Both the position numbers and the translations under genes were made by a program. A model generated the notes under the pieces. The model worked only from the letters and a program-made list of their open reading frames with translations, was not told the origin of the DNA and did not search any database. A stretch of DNA of 64,000 nt from Streptomyces mirabilis (GTDB lineage: Bacteria; Actinomycetota; Actinomycetes; Streptomycetales; Streptomycetaceae). The stretch covers positions 3,844,001 through 3,908,000 of the forward strand of contig NZ_JBCJKP010000001.1 in the NCBI RefSeq assembly GCF_039503195.1, given 5' to 3'. This document shows, one piece after another, positions 36,112-44,487 of this stretch; the first letter of the stretch is position 1; every line of letters begins with the position of its first letter.

Positions 36112-37902
36112 TCAGGCTTTCTTCAGTACGAGCTCCGTGTTGCGGTCCCGTGAGGCGCCGGCCAGTTCGGTGTTGCGGCCCGGGGCGTTGAAGGCGAGCT
36201 CGCGGTAGAGGGCCGCGAGGCCGGTCTGGCTGAGGTCGGAGAAGTCCGTGCGGTGCGGGGCCGCGGACTCGATGAGGGTGGTGAAGAGGGAGAGGGTGCC
36301 GTCCTTGTTGTCGACGACCTCGATGATGCGGGCGAGGTGCGGGAAGTCGACGTGGGAGGCGGTGTTGATCTCCCAGAAGGAGCCGTGGTTCGGCGCGGAG
36401 TGCGCGAGGATCTCGTTCTTGTGGGTGTGGCCGTTCACCCAGGCCAGCACGTTGCGGTGCTTGGCGAGCGTGGCGACCACGTCCTCGCCGCCGTGGCGCT
36501 TGTCGCTCGGGTGCGCGGGGTCGGTGCGGCGGTTGGTCATCGACGTGCTGGTGTGGTGGCTGAAGACGATGGCGTACGAGTCCTTGTTGTCGCTCAGCGT
36601 CTTGTCCAGCCAGCGCAGCTGGGTCGTCCCGATGGAACCCATGTAGTGGCCGCCCGGGTCGGTGGTGTCGATGCTGACGCCGATGATGTCGTCGGAGATG
36701 CGGAAGGCGTAGTACTGGGTGCCCGCGGCGAGGTTGGCCGGTGAATAGCCGTGGCCGATCGGGCCGGGGCCGGTGTACGCGGGGTCGAGGTGCGCCTTGA
36801 GGTAATCGGCGGGCGTGAAGGGGGCGCGCGACTCGTCCGGGGTGACCGGGCGCAGCTCCCTCGCGTGCGTCTTGAGGAGGTCCCTGAGCTGGGCGCCCTT
36901 GGGGTCCTTGTCGTTCTTGATGGCGGCGCGCAGGGCGGCGCTCACCGAGGCGGGCAGCGTCATCAGCTTCTTGCCGCCGACGGCGAACTCGGCGAGGAAG
37001 GAGTCGCCGTGCCGGTAGCAGCCCAGCGGCAGCGCGTCGTGGTTGCCGACCGTGGAGTACCAGGGCAGGCCGAGGCCGGGGCTGCGCAGCTCACGGATGG
37101 CGGCGGCGAGGAAGCCGTGCAGATGCGGGAAGCCGCGCTGCTTGTCGGCGTCGCGCAGGGCCGCGTCCGGCTGCCAGTACAGCTTGAGGCCGCTGTTCTG
37201 GACGCCCTCGTAGTGGCGCGGGTCGCCGCTGTTGGGGCTGATCCGGCCGCCGCTCATGACCTTCAGGAACCAGTCCAGCTCCGTATTGGAGTTGTTGTCC
37301 GTGTTGTCCCCGGTGGTCATGACGAAGTGCAGCGGGGAGCCGGTGACGGGGGCGCCCCGCAGCGCGTTGACCCGCTCGACGAGCGAGACGGCGCCGGCCA
37401 CGGTCAGCGACTCGTGCGGGCGCCAGGCGCCCGCGGCGCCGGTGCGCAGGTACTCGAGCCGCAGCGGGTGCTGGACGTCGATCAGGTGCAGGTCGGTGAA
37501 CTGCACGAACGCGGCGAGCGCGGTGCGCCGGTCGGCCCGGCCCGACGTGGCCGCGGCCAGGTCGCCGCGTACGACCCGCTTCCAGGCGGGGCCGTCACCG
37601 AGCCGCCGGTAGCCGCCCGAGCCGGAGCGCGGCGCGGCCACGCTCTCCAGGGTGGTGCCGCGCTCGTAGGGAGCGAGGGGTGCGGCGGGCGCCATGGGGG
37701 TCCCCCTGCTCGAGCGAAGCCGAGAGTGGGGGAGGGACACGGCGACGGCGGCCTCACCGGTGCCGGTGGTGGCGGCGTGCGCCTCGGCGTCGGGCCGCAG
37801 GGCGCAGCCGATGCCCGCGGAGAGGGTCACCGCCCCGGTGGCGGCGAGCAGGGTACGGCGGTTCATGGCGGCGGAAGTGGCGACAGAGCGTATGCGCGAC
37901 AT
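36112..37902 (-). CDS. Tat-exported calcineurin-like metallophosphoesterase (TIGR03767-like)
   Basis: A 596-residue protein with a twin-arginine signal (MNRRTLLAATGAVTLSAGIG). Metallophosphoesterase motifs: VQFTDLHLIDV (D-x-H), TTGDNTDN (GD), YSTVGNHDALPLG (GNHD), SHHTSTSM and VNGHTHKNEI (GHxH). It acts outside the cytoplasm on an unknown phosphoester. Between about residues 55 and 71 an in-frame insertion encodes LPHSRLRSSRGTPMA, read from a Streptomyces dispersed repeat. GGGGAGATC precedes the ATG. Confidence 0.87.
   Translation of the reverse strand: MSRIRSVATSAAMNRRTLLAATGAVTLSAGIGCALRPDAEAHAATTGTGEAAVAVSLPHSRLRSSRGTPMAPAAPLAPYERGTTLESVAAPRSGSGGYRRLGDGPAWKRVVRGDLAAATSGRADRRTALAAFVQFTDLHLIDVQHPLRLEYLRTGAAGAWRPHESLTVAGAVSLVERVNALRGAPVTGSPLHFVMTTGDNTDNNSNTELDWFLKVMSGGRISPNSGDPRHYEGVQNSGLKLYWQPDAALRDADKQRGFPHLHGFLAAAIRELRSPGLGLPWYSTVGNHDALPLGCYRHGDSFLAEFAVGGKKLMTLPASVSAALRAAIKNDKDPKGAQLRDLLKTHARELRPVTPDESRAPFTPADYLKAHLDPAYTGPGPIGHGYSPANLAAGTQYYAFRISDDIIGVSIDTTDPGGHYMGSIGTTQLRWLDKTLSDNKDSYAIVFSHHTSTSMTNRRTDPAHPSDKRHGGEDVVATLAKHRNVLAWVNGHTHKNEILAHSAPNHGSFWEINTASHVDFPHLARIIEVVDNKDGTLSLFTTLIESAAPHRTDFSDLSQTGLAALYRELAFNAPGRNTELAGASRDRNTELVLKKA
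37693..37740. repeat. Dispersed hairpin repeat inserted in-frame in the phosphoesterase gene
   Basis: The element starts catgggggtccccctgctcg and continues agcgaagccgagagtggggg. The arms CCCCC...CTC and GAG...GGGGG pair. The same unit is familiar from many Streptomyces intergenic regions. Here it adds about 15 residues after the signal peptide. Confidence 0.65.
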
Positions 37903-38166
37903 GGCGCGATCTCCCCGAGTGCGAACGCGTCGGCAGTGGTCGCGGGGGGCTCGTTACGGAGACTCCCCGCTCATACTGGATCGTTGGCACCCGGGATGAC
38001 CTGGACGTTAACGAGGCGGCAACGCCCGACGCCCATCACCGTATGTGGATCTTGGAACACCCTGCGCGTCCATGACCCCTCTCCGGACGGCCGGGACGCG
38101 GTCACTCCGTGTTCATCTTCCGGGGTAGGGAACCAGTTCCCCGCCGCTGCTGCTTCCCCGCCTCTT

Positions 38167-38271
38167 AGGACTGTCCGGCGGATCATGCCGCAGACGCGGG
38201 GCTTGGCACGCCCATCTGCGGCGACGAGGCACCGCCCGTTTCCTGCAACCTGATCCGCCGGACAGGCCCTA
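38167..38271. mobile_element. MITE-like element with terminal inverted repeats
   Basis: CTGTCCGGCGGATCA (near 38170) and its complement TGATCCGCCGGACAG (38251-38265) face each other around about 65 bp with no ORF. The ends (agggcCTGTCCGGCGGATC type) resemble those of Streptomyces IS5-like elements. It abuts the stop codon of the NUDIX gene (TAG lies at the junction). The rest of the 366-bp gap shows nothing else. Confidence 0.55.
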
Positions 38272-38718
38272 GGAGCCGACGCGGCCGAGGGGCGGTCGTT
38301 CCCGCCACAGCCGCAGTCCCACGTCGACCAGCGCGACCCGGTCGAGGGCGGGTACCTCGTCGAGCGGGTGCCAGGCCGCCATGTCGGTGGAGCCGTTCGT
38401 CTCGTGGCGCAGTTCGCCGCCGGTGACGCGGGCCTCGTAGACGATCCGCAGGGCGTGGAAGTCGTTGGGCGAACCGAGTCGGCGCGGGTGCGAACGCAGT
38501 ACGGAGTCGACGCCCAGCAGCGCGAGGGGCTCGACGGCGTAGCCCGTCTCCTCCTCGGCCTCGCGGATGACGGTGTCGTAGGGGTCCTCGCCATGGTCCA
38601 TGCCGCCGCCCGGCAGGGTCCACCGCCTGCTTCCGTCACCCGCGACCCAGCGGGCCAGCAGCATCCGCCCGTCCCGCACGCATACGGCGTAGGCCGCCAC
38701 CCTCAACTGCTTCGGCAT
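38269..38718 (-). CDS. NUDIX hydrolase
   Basis: A 149-residue protein with a complete Nudix box: GGGMDHGEDPYDTVIREAEE followed by ETGY. It hydrolyses a nucleoside diphosphate-linked compound; specificity is not predictable. The N-terminus MPKQLRVAAYAVCVRDGRML is typical. The 3' end coincides with the end of a MITE-like element, so the last residues may derive from the insertion. Confidence 0.88.
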   Translation of the reverse strand: MPKQLRVAAYAVCVRDGRMLLARWVAGDGSRRWTLPGGGMDHGEDPYDTVIREAEEETGYAVEPLALLGVDSVLRSHPRRLGSPNDFHALRIVYEARVTGGELRHETNGSTDMAAWHPLDEVPALDRVALVDVGLRLWRERPPLGRVGS

Positions 38719-38754
38719 GCCCAGACGTTACGGCACGGGGCCAGGTCAAGTCGC

Positions 38755-39636
38755 CTACGGCAGGGACGGGTTGGCCGGCGAGTACTCCGGCGGCGACCAG
38801 CGGATCGGGCTGGCGGCAGGTGTCTGCACGACCTCGGTGACGGTGAAGCCGACCGTGCGCTCCCCGTCGGCCGCGTACTCCGTGCGCGCCGTGCCCGTCA
38901 GTTGCAGCACCGTCCCCGCCGCCCAGTCCAGGAAGAGCAGCCCCGCCCTCGGGTCCGTCTCCAGGTTGCCGAGGGTCAGGAACATGGAGTTGCCGGGGTA
39001 GTCGCGCCAGTGCAGTTCATGCGGTGAGGTGACGTGGACGAAACCGGGGTTGCCGCCCCGGTGGCTGGCGTCGGCGCCGTGCGCGTGGACGGTGGCCAGG
39101 AAGAAGGTGTCGGCGGACTCGACGAACCGCCGCTGCCCGGGGGAGAGTTCGGCGGACCGGCGGGGCGTGCCGGGCGGACGCTCGGCGTTCTCGTACGACT
39201 CCCTCTTCTGCAGGTACTTCGGGCAGTTGGAGAAGACCTGGTCCGCCTCGACGGCGAAGCCGCGGGAGGTCGGGCGGGCCCGGCCGTTGAGCCGCATGCG
39301 ACGGCGGGTGCGCGGGTCGAGCGCGATCGTGCCGACGGAGGTGCCCGGGGTGGCGAGCGCCCGCGCCAGTGGGTCGCTCTCGCGCAGACCGCCGCCCGTG
39401 ACCGAGATCTGCCGGACACCCGTCGCCCGTACGAACCCGGGCTCGCCGGTGAGCAGCGAGGCCCACACCGCTCCGCCCACCGGGTCGGCCGCGCCCAGCA
39501 CCAGCATCGGCTGGAGTTCGAGGAAGGCGGCGGCCACGGGGCGGATGCCCTGGCCGACGGACCGCCCCACGTGGTCGGCGACCTCGCGCACACCCATCCG
39601 CTCCTGTACGGCCCGTGAGCCGGAGTGATACGTCAT
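38755..39636 (-). CDS. Pyridoxamine-5'-phosphate-oxidase-like flavin-binding protein
   Basis: A 293-residue protein. The C-terminal half is a split-barrel domain (SADTFFLATVHAHGADASHR then GNPGFVHV; GNSMFLTLGNLETDPRAGLL), of the type that binds FMN or F420. The middle contains the cysteine segment QVFSNCPKYLQKRE, a conserved feature of this subgroup. The substrate is unknown. The stop lies 37 bp from the 5' end of the NUDIX gene on the same strand, so they may form an operon. Confidence 0.78.
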   Translation of the reverse strand: MTYHSGSRAVQERMGVREVADHVGRSVGQGIRPVAAAFLELQPMLVLGAADPVGGAVWASLLTGEPGFVRATGVRQISVTGGGLRESDPLARALATPGTSVGTIALDPRTRRRMRLNGRARPTSRGFAVEADQVFSNCPKYLQKRESYENAERPPGTPRRSAELSPGQRRFVESADTFFLATVHAHGADASHRGGNPGFVHVTSPHELHWRDYPGNSMFLTLGNLETDPRAGLLFLDWAAGTVLQLTGTARTEYAADGERTVGFTVTEVVQTPAASPIRWSPPEYSPANPSLP

Positions 39637-39660
39637 GACGCGCCCCGCTCTCCACAGCCC

Positions 39661-40113
39661 CTAGAAGAATCCGCAGGTGGGGGCGGTGGCGGACGGCACC
39701 GGGGCCCCCTCAGCCCCGCTCGGCGCGTAGATCTCGAGGCGGGTGCCGTCGGGGTCGTGGAAGAAGATGCCGCCGGACGCCGAGCCCTCACGGTGGGCGA
39801 CCACGCCCTCGTACGCGAAGTCGACGCCGTAGTCCCGCAGGGCCCTCTCGTACTCCCCGACCCGGTCGACCGAGTCCACTTCGAGGGCGAGGTGGTGCAG
39901 GCCGGCGCGGGCCTTGTCGTACGCCCCCTGTGCCTGCTGCCAGAGGGTGAGCACCGGGCGGCCGTCTCCGGCGAGGGAGCCGAGGAACGCGTACCGCCGT
40001 TCCTCCTCCTTGCCCTCGGCGATCACTCCGAAGCCGAGGACGTCGCGGTAGAAGGCGAGCGAGCGGTCGAGGTCGGTGACGTTCAGGCCGATGTGGCCGG
40101 TGCGCAAGGTCAT
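39661..40113 (-). CDS. VOC-family (glyoxalase/dioxygenase superfamily) protein
   Basis: A 150-residue single VOC domain: HIGLNVTDLDRSLAFYRDVL at the start, HHLALEVDSVDRV mid-way and GIFFHDPDGTRLEIYAP at the end, giving the His and Glu metal ligands. ATG 40113 is chosen over an upstream in-frame ATG. It is divergent from a CGNR-type regulator, a common pairing that suggests direct control. Confidence 0.85.
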   Translation of the reverse strand: MTLRTGHIGLNVTDLDRSLAFYRDVLGFGVIAEGKEEERRYAFLGSLAGDGRPVLTLWQQAQGAYDKARAGLHHLALEVDSVDRVGEYERALRDYGVDFAYEGVVAHREGSASGGIFFHDPDGTRLEIYAPSGAEGAPVPSATAPTCGFF

Positions 40114-40150
40114 GACAGTCCCGTCTGTCGTTGGCCGCCCCACAGAGGAG

Positions 40151-40221
40151 CTAACCCCTGTCATCAACATTAAGGGTTAGACTGGGAGGCGTCAACCAGT
40201 GACCTACTCTTGAGCGGTTAG
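40151..40221. promoter_or_regulatory. Putative operator repeats between the VOC and CGNR genes
   Basis: CTAACCC at 40151-40157 mirrors GGGTTAG at 40174-40180, and a third GGTTAG lies at 40216-40221. They sit in the 126-bp divergent region and are good candidates for binding by the CGNR protein. Confidence 0.5.
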
Positions 40222-40239
40222 CACCGAAGGGAGCTCCTC

Positions 40240-40776
40240 ATGTCCACCACCGCCGATCCCCGCCCGCTCACCGGGGAACCGGTCTCGCTCGACCTGCTCA
40301 ACACCCGCTGGAACCGCGAGGGAGTGACGCAGGACCTGCTCACGGACACCGAGGGCCTGACGGTGTGGCTGGCGGCGAACGGACTGGACTTCCCGGCCGA
40401 CGACGCCGTACTGCTGCACGCACGGGAAGCCCGTGACGCCCTGCGCTCGGCCGTCGACGGCACCCTGGAGGAAGCCGCCGCCCGGATCGACGCCGTCCTC
40501 GCGCACGGCCGCGTGCGCCTGACGCTGACCGGCCGGGGACCGGGCGAGGAAGCGGAGTTCGCCGACCCGTCCTGGGGGCCCGCCTGGCTCGCCGCCCGCG
40601 ACTACCTCGGGCTGCTCGCCACCGCCCCCGACCGCATCCGCCGCTGCGCCCACGACACCTGCATCCTGCATTTCTTCGACACCTCGCGGAACGGCACCCG
40701 CCGCTGGTGCTCGATGGCGGCCTGCGGTAACCGCGCGAAGGCGTCCCGCCACTACGCGCGCACGCGGGAGGCCTGA
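40240..40776 (+). CDS. CGNR zinc-finger (ABATE-domain) putative transcriptional regulator
   Basis: A 178-residue protein with an N-terminal ABATE domain (GEPVSLDLLNTRWNREGV) and a C-terminal CGNR zinc finger (RRCAHDTCILHFFD, then WCSMAACGNRAKASRHYAR). It is thought to bind DNA and act as a stress-related regulator. GGGAGCTCCTC precedes the ATG. Divergent from the VOC gene, which is its probable target. Confidence 0.88.
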   Translation: MSTTADPRPLTGEPVSLDLLNTRWNREGVTQDLLTDTEGLTVWLAANGLDFPADDAVLLHAREARDALRSAVDGTLEEAAARIDAVLAHGRVRLTLTGRGPGEEAEFADPSWGPAWLAARDYLGLLATAPDRIRRCAHDTCILHFFDTSRNGTRRWCSMAACGNRAKASRHYARTREA

Positions 40777-41040
40777 GCGGCCGGGAGCGGGCTACAGGCG
40801 GGCGGGGATGGGTTGACCTTGATAGTCGATGTCCCGTCATATGGCGCTTTGACCGTCGTGACGCATGGCGGAAGTACGCCATGGTTCCATCCCGCCCCGG
40901 TCAACTCTCCCCAAACAACTGCCCCTTAGGTAAAGCTGAGCGGTCATCCGGGTCCACATACCGGACTGATGTGATCGCGTCCCGTGGGAACGTCGGGACC
41001 GGTCACTCCACGCTCGTTCCTTTACCTACAAGGGATGCTG
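40777..41040 (+). promoter_or_regulatory. Upstream region of the subtilase gene with distal inverted repeat
   Basis: TAGGTAAAG (40927-40935) is complementary to CTTTACCTA (41020-41028), the latter ending one base before the ribosome binding site AAGGG. If both are transcribed they would fold the leader into a long stem-loop next to the start. No gene is seen here. Confidence 0.4.
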
Positions 41041-44000
41041 ATGACCGATCCTCAGCGCGCACCGATATCGGGCGCGAGACGCGTGGCCCGCATCGCCGTG
41101 GCCGCAGGCCTGGTGGCCGCGCTCTCCGCGGCCGGGCCGATACCCATGGCCTTCTCCGCGGACCACGCACCCGCCACGCCCGATCCGGGCACCAAGTCCG
41201 CGAGCGCCAAGCTCGGTTCGGACGACGCGGACCTCCTCGCCGAGGCCAAGGCCGACGGCGCCAAGAACGTCACGATGATGATCGCCACCGCTCCCGGGCA
41301 GACCGAGCAGGTCGCCCAGGAGATGGACGCGGTCAAGGGCGGCTCCGTCGGCCAGACGTACGACAAGGTCGGTTACGTCCGGGCCACGGTCCCGACCGCC
41401 AAGGCCGACGCGGCCATCGCCGCCGCCGCCAAGCTGACCTCGGTGCACGGCATCGACCTGCGCCAGGACATCGCGCTCGACGACCCGACGCCGAGCGCCG
41501 ACACGGCCAAGGGCGCCTCTTCGAAGGCCACGAAGACCTACGCCGCGCCCGACAAGAACACCCCCGCCGCGAACCCGTACAACCCGTCCTTCGAGACGGG
41601 CGCCGTCGACTTCGTGAAGAAGAACCCGAAGGCGGACGGCCGGGGTGTCACCATCGGCATCCTCGACTCGGGTGTGGACCTGAGCCACCCGGCGCTGCAG
41701 AAGACCACCACCGGCGAGCGCAAGATCGTCGACTGGGTCACCTCGACCGACCCGATCCTCGACAACGACCTGAGCTGGCGCCCCATGGTCAGCGCGGTCT
41801 CCGGGCCCACCTTCACCTACGGCGGCCAGACCTGGACGTCCCCGGCGGGCTCGTACGAGATCAGCACGTTCCGGGAGTCCGCGACCGCGGGCGGCGACGC
41901 CGCGGGCGACGTGAACCGTGACGGCGACACCACGGACGCGTGGGGCGTCCTGTACGACCCGGCGGCCGGCACCGTCACCGTCGACGTGAACAACAACCAC
42001 GACTTCAGCGACGACACCGCGATGAAGCCGTACAAGGACGGTTACCAGATCGGTCACTTCGGGACCGACAACCCGGCCACCGACGTCGTCGAGAGCCAGC
42101 CGTTCGTCGTGCAGATCCGCAAGGACGTGCCGATGGACCCTTACGGCGGGTCCTGGGTCGGCAAGAAGGCCGACTTCGTCAACATCGGTCTGATCGCGAG
42201 CGAGCACGGCACGCACGTCGCCGGCATCACCTCCGCGAACGGCCTGTTCGGCGGCAAGATGAACGGCGCCGCCCCCGGCGCGAAGATCGTCTCGTCGCGC
42301 GCCTGCGTGTTCGGCCCGAGCTGCACCAACGTCGCGCTCACCGAGGGCATGATCGACCTCGTCGTCAACCACGGCGTCGACATCGTGAACATGTCCATCG
42401 GCGGCCTGCCCGCGCTGAACGACGGCAACAACGCGCGCTCCGAGCTCTACACGCGTCTCATCGACACCTACGGTGTCCAGCTGGTGATCTCCGCGGGCAA
42501 CTCCGGCCCCGGCGCCAACACCATCGGCGACCCCGGCCTGGCCGACAAGGTCATCTCGGTCGGCGCGTCCATCTCCAAGGACACCTGGGCCGCCAACTAC
42601 GGCTCCGTCGTGGAGAAGAAGTACGCGATGATGCCGTTCTCGTCGCGCGGTCCGCGTGAGGACGGCGGCTTCACGCCGACGCTGACGGCGCCCGGCGCCG
42701 CGATCAACACCACGCAGACCTGGCTGCCGGGCTCCCCGGTCGCCCAGGCCGGCTACTCCCTGCCGGCCGGCTACTCGATGCTCCAGGGCACCTCGATGGC
42801 CTCCCCGCAGGCCGCCGGCGCGTCCGCGCTGCTGCTGAGCGCCGCCAAGCAGAGGGGCATCGACCTGACGCCCGCCAAGCTGCGCACGGCCCTCACCTCG
42901 ACCGCCGACCACATCAAGGGTGTGCAGGCGTACGAGGAGGGCGCGGGCCTCATCAACATCGTGGACGCGTGGAAGTCGATCAAGGACGACGTGACCGCCC
43001 ACGACTACACCGTCAAGGCCCCCGTCGACACCGCGATCGACTACGCCCTGAAGACCCCGGGCTTCGGCACCGGCCTCTACGACCGCGAGGGCGGCCTCAA
43101 GGTCGGCGTGAAGAAGTCGTACGACATCACCATCACGCGTACGTCCGGCCCGGACAAGGCGATCCGCCACGAGCTGCACTTCGAGAACAACGCCGGTGAC
43201 ACCTTCCGGATCGTCGGCTCCGACGAGGTCAGGCTCGAACTGAACAAGCCGGTCACCGTCAAGGTCGCCGCGAAGGCCTCCTCGGCCGGCATCAAGAGCG
43301 CGATCCTCGAGGTCGACGACCCGCGGACCGAGGGCCTGGACAAGCAGATCCTGACGACGGTCGTGGTCTCCACGCCGCTCAAGTACAGCTACTCCGCGTC
43401 CAGTTCGGTGCAGCGCAACAGCACGCGGTCGTACTTCCTGACCGTGCCCGAGGGCGCGAAGGCGCTGGAGGTCGCGATCGGCGGGCTGAAGGACCTGAGC
43501 CAGACCCGGTTCATCTCCATCCACCCCTACGGTGTCCCGGTCGAGGACACCGGCACGCCGTACTGCTACAGCAACTACCCGAACACCAACGGCTGCAAGC
43601 CCGACGTGCGTGCGTACGCGGACCCGCAGCCCGGTGTCTGGGAGGTCGAGGTCGAGGCGCGCCGTACCTCACCGCTGCTCGACAACCCGTACAAGCTGGA
43701 GGCCACCGTGCTCGGCGCGGCCTTCGACCCGGCCGTGGTGACGGTCCCCGAGGCGAAGGTCGGCACGCCGGTCACCGCCTCCTGGAAGGTGACGAACGGT
43801 TTCGCGGCGCTCGACGGCACCCTGAAGGGCGGCCCGCTCGGCTCCTCGAAGACGGCCCGGCCGACCATCGCGGGCGGCGCCACCCAGACCAGCACGGTCG
43901 AGGTGCCGGCCGGCGCCGCGTCGCTCGACGTCGCCATCGGCAACGTCTCGGACACGGCCGCCGACCTGGACCTGACGGTGTACGACTCCGCAGGCAAGCA

Positions 44001-44343
44001 GGTCGCGCAGTCCGCGGACGGCGACTCGGAGGAGGCGGTCTCCATCCCCAACCCCGCCGCCGGGACGTACACCATCGAGGTCGTGGGCTACTCGGTCCCG
44101 TCGGGGTCGACCGCGTACGACTACCGTGACGTGTTCTTCTCCTCCGCGCTCGGCTCGGTCAAGGTCGACGAGTCGGCGCCGGTGAAGCTCGCCACGGGCG
44201 GTACGGCGACGGTGTCCGGCGAGGTCACCGCGGCCGCGCCGGCCCCCGAGGGACGCGAGTTCTTCGGCCGGGTCCAGCTGGTGAACGCCCGCGGCACGGC
44301 CGCCGGCCTCGGCAGCGTGAAGATCGAGAAGGTCACGCCGTAG
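41041..44343 (+). CDS. Secreted subtilisin-like serine protease (S8), 1100 residues
   Basis: A large exported protease. A signal peptide (RIAVAAGLVAALSAAGPI) is followed by a propeptide, the catalytic domain and a C-terminal part with beta-sandwich/PPC-like segments. The triad is Asp209 (GILDSGVDLSHP), His392 (EHGTHVAGI) and Ser585 (GTSMASPQAAG). The 183-residue gap between Asp and His is an unusually large insertion. ATG 41041 is preferred to ATG 41035 because AAGGG then sits 7 bp upstream. It degrades extracellular protein. Monocistronic, ended by a strong hairpin. Confidence 0.92.
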   Translation: MTDPQRAPISGARRVARIAVAAGLVAALSAAGPIPMAFSADHAPATPDPGTKSASAKLGSDDADLLAEAKADGAKNVTMMIATAPGQTEQVAQEMDAVKGGSVGQTYDKVGYVRATVPTAKADAAIAAAAKLTSVHGIDLRQDIALDDPTPSADTAKGASSKATKTYAAPDKNTPAANPYNPSFETGAVDFVKKNPKADGRGVTIGILDSGVDLSHPALQKTTTGERKIVDWVTSTDPILDNDLSWRPMVSAVSGPTFTYGGQTWTSPAGSYEISTFRESATAGGDAAGDVNRDGDTTDAWGVLYDPAAGTVTVDVNNNHDFSDDTAMKPYKDGYQIGHFGTDNPATDVVESQPFVVQIRKDVPMDPYGGSWVGKKADFVNIGLIASEHGTHVAGITSANGLFGGKMNGAAPGAKIVSSRACVFGPSCTNVALTEGMIDLVVNHGVDIVNMSIGGLPALNDGNNARSELYTRLIDTYGVQLVISAGNSGPGANTIGDPGLADKVISVGASISKDTWAANYGSVVEKKYAMMPFSSRGPREDGGFTPTLTAPGAAINTTQTWLPGSPVAQAGYSLPAGYSMLQGTSMASPQAAGASALLLSAAKQRGIDLTPAKLRTALTSTADHIKGVQAYEEGAGLINIVDAWKSIKDDVTAHDYTVKAPVDTAIDYALKTPGFGTGLYDREGGLKVGVKKSYDITITRTSGPDKAIRHELHFENNAGDTFRIVGSDEVRLELNKPVTVKVAAKASSAGIKSAILEVDDPRTEGLDKQILTTVVVSTPLKYSYSASSSVQRNSTRSYFLTVPEGAKALEVAIGGLKDLSQTRFISIHPYGVPVEDTGTPYCYSNYPNTNGCKPDVRAYADPQPGVWEVEVEARRTSPLLDNPYKLEATVLGAAFDPAVVTVPEAKVGTPVTASWKVTNGFAALDGTLKGGPLGSSKTARPTIAGGATQTSTVEVPAGAASLDVAIGNVSDTAADLDLTVYDSAGKQVAQSADGDSEEAVSIPNPAAGTYTIEVVGYSVPSGSTAYDYRDVFFSSALGSVKVDESAPVKLATGGTATVSGEVTAAAPAPEGREFFGRVQLVNARGTAAGLGSVKIEKVTP

Positions 44344-44362
44344 CAACCGGCTGACATTCGAG

Positions 44363-44392
44363 GGGCGGGCGTCCGGAAACGGGCGCCCGCCC
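44363..44392 (+). terminator. Terminator after the subtilase gene
   Basis: gggcgggcgtccg pairs with cgggcgcccgccc (one mismatch), loop gaaa, 20 bp beyond the stop. Confidence 0.85.
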
Positions 44393-44487
44393 TTCTTCAC
44401 GGGCACGTGCCTTCATCACGAGCACGTGCCTTCATCACGAGCACGTGCCTTCATCACAGGCACGTGCCTTCATCACGGGCACGTGAG
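44393..44487. repeat. Five tandem 19-bp repeats overlapping the anti-sigma gene end
   Basis: Unit TTCATCACGAGCACGTGCC recurs at 44393, 44412, 44431, 44450 and 44469 with one to three changes per copy. The last unit includes the stop codon of the minus-strand gene, so the array looks like a duplication of that 3' end. Each unit has the palindrome CACGTG. Confidence 0.9.

Noticed and set aside
36751..38253. A 500-codon plus-strand frame over the phosphoesterase gene
   Set aside because: Antisense shadow that also runs through the MITE; the phosphoesterase has all its metal motifs.
41026..43524. An 832-codon minus-strand frame opposite the subtilase
   Set aside because: The subtilase triad and signal peptide are on the plus strand; the antisense translation is low complexity.
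44393..44487. CRISPR array
   Set aside because: The units are contiguous with no spacers, only 19 bp, and overlap a gene end; no cas genes nearby.
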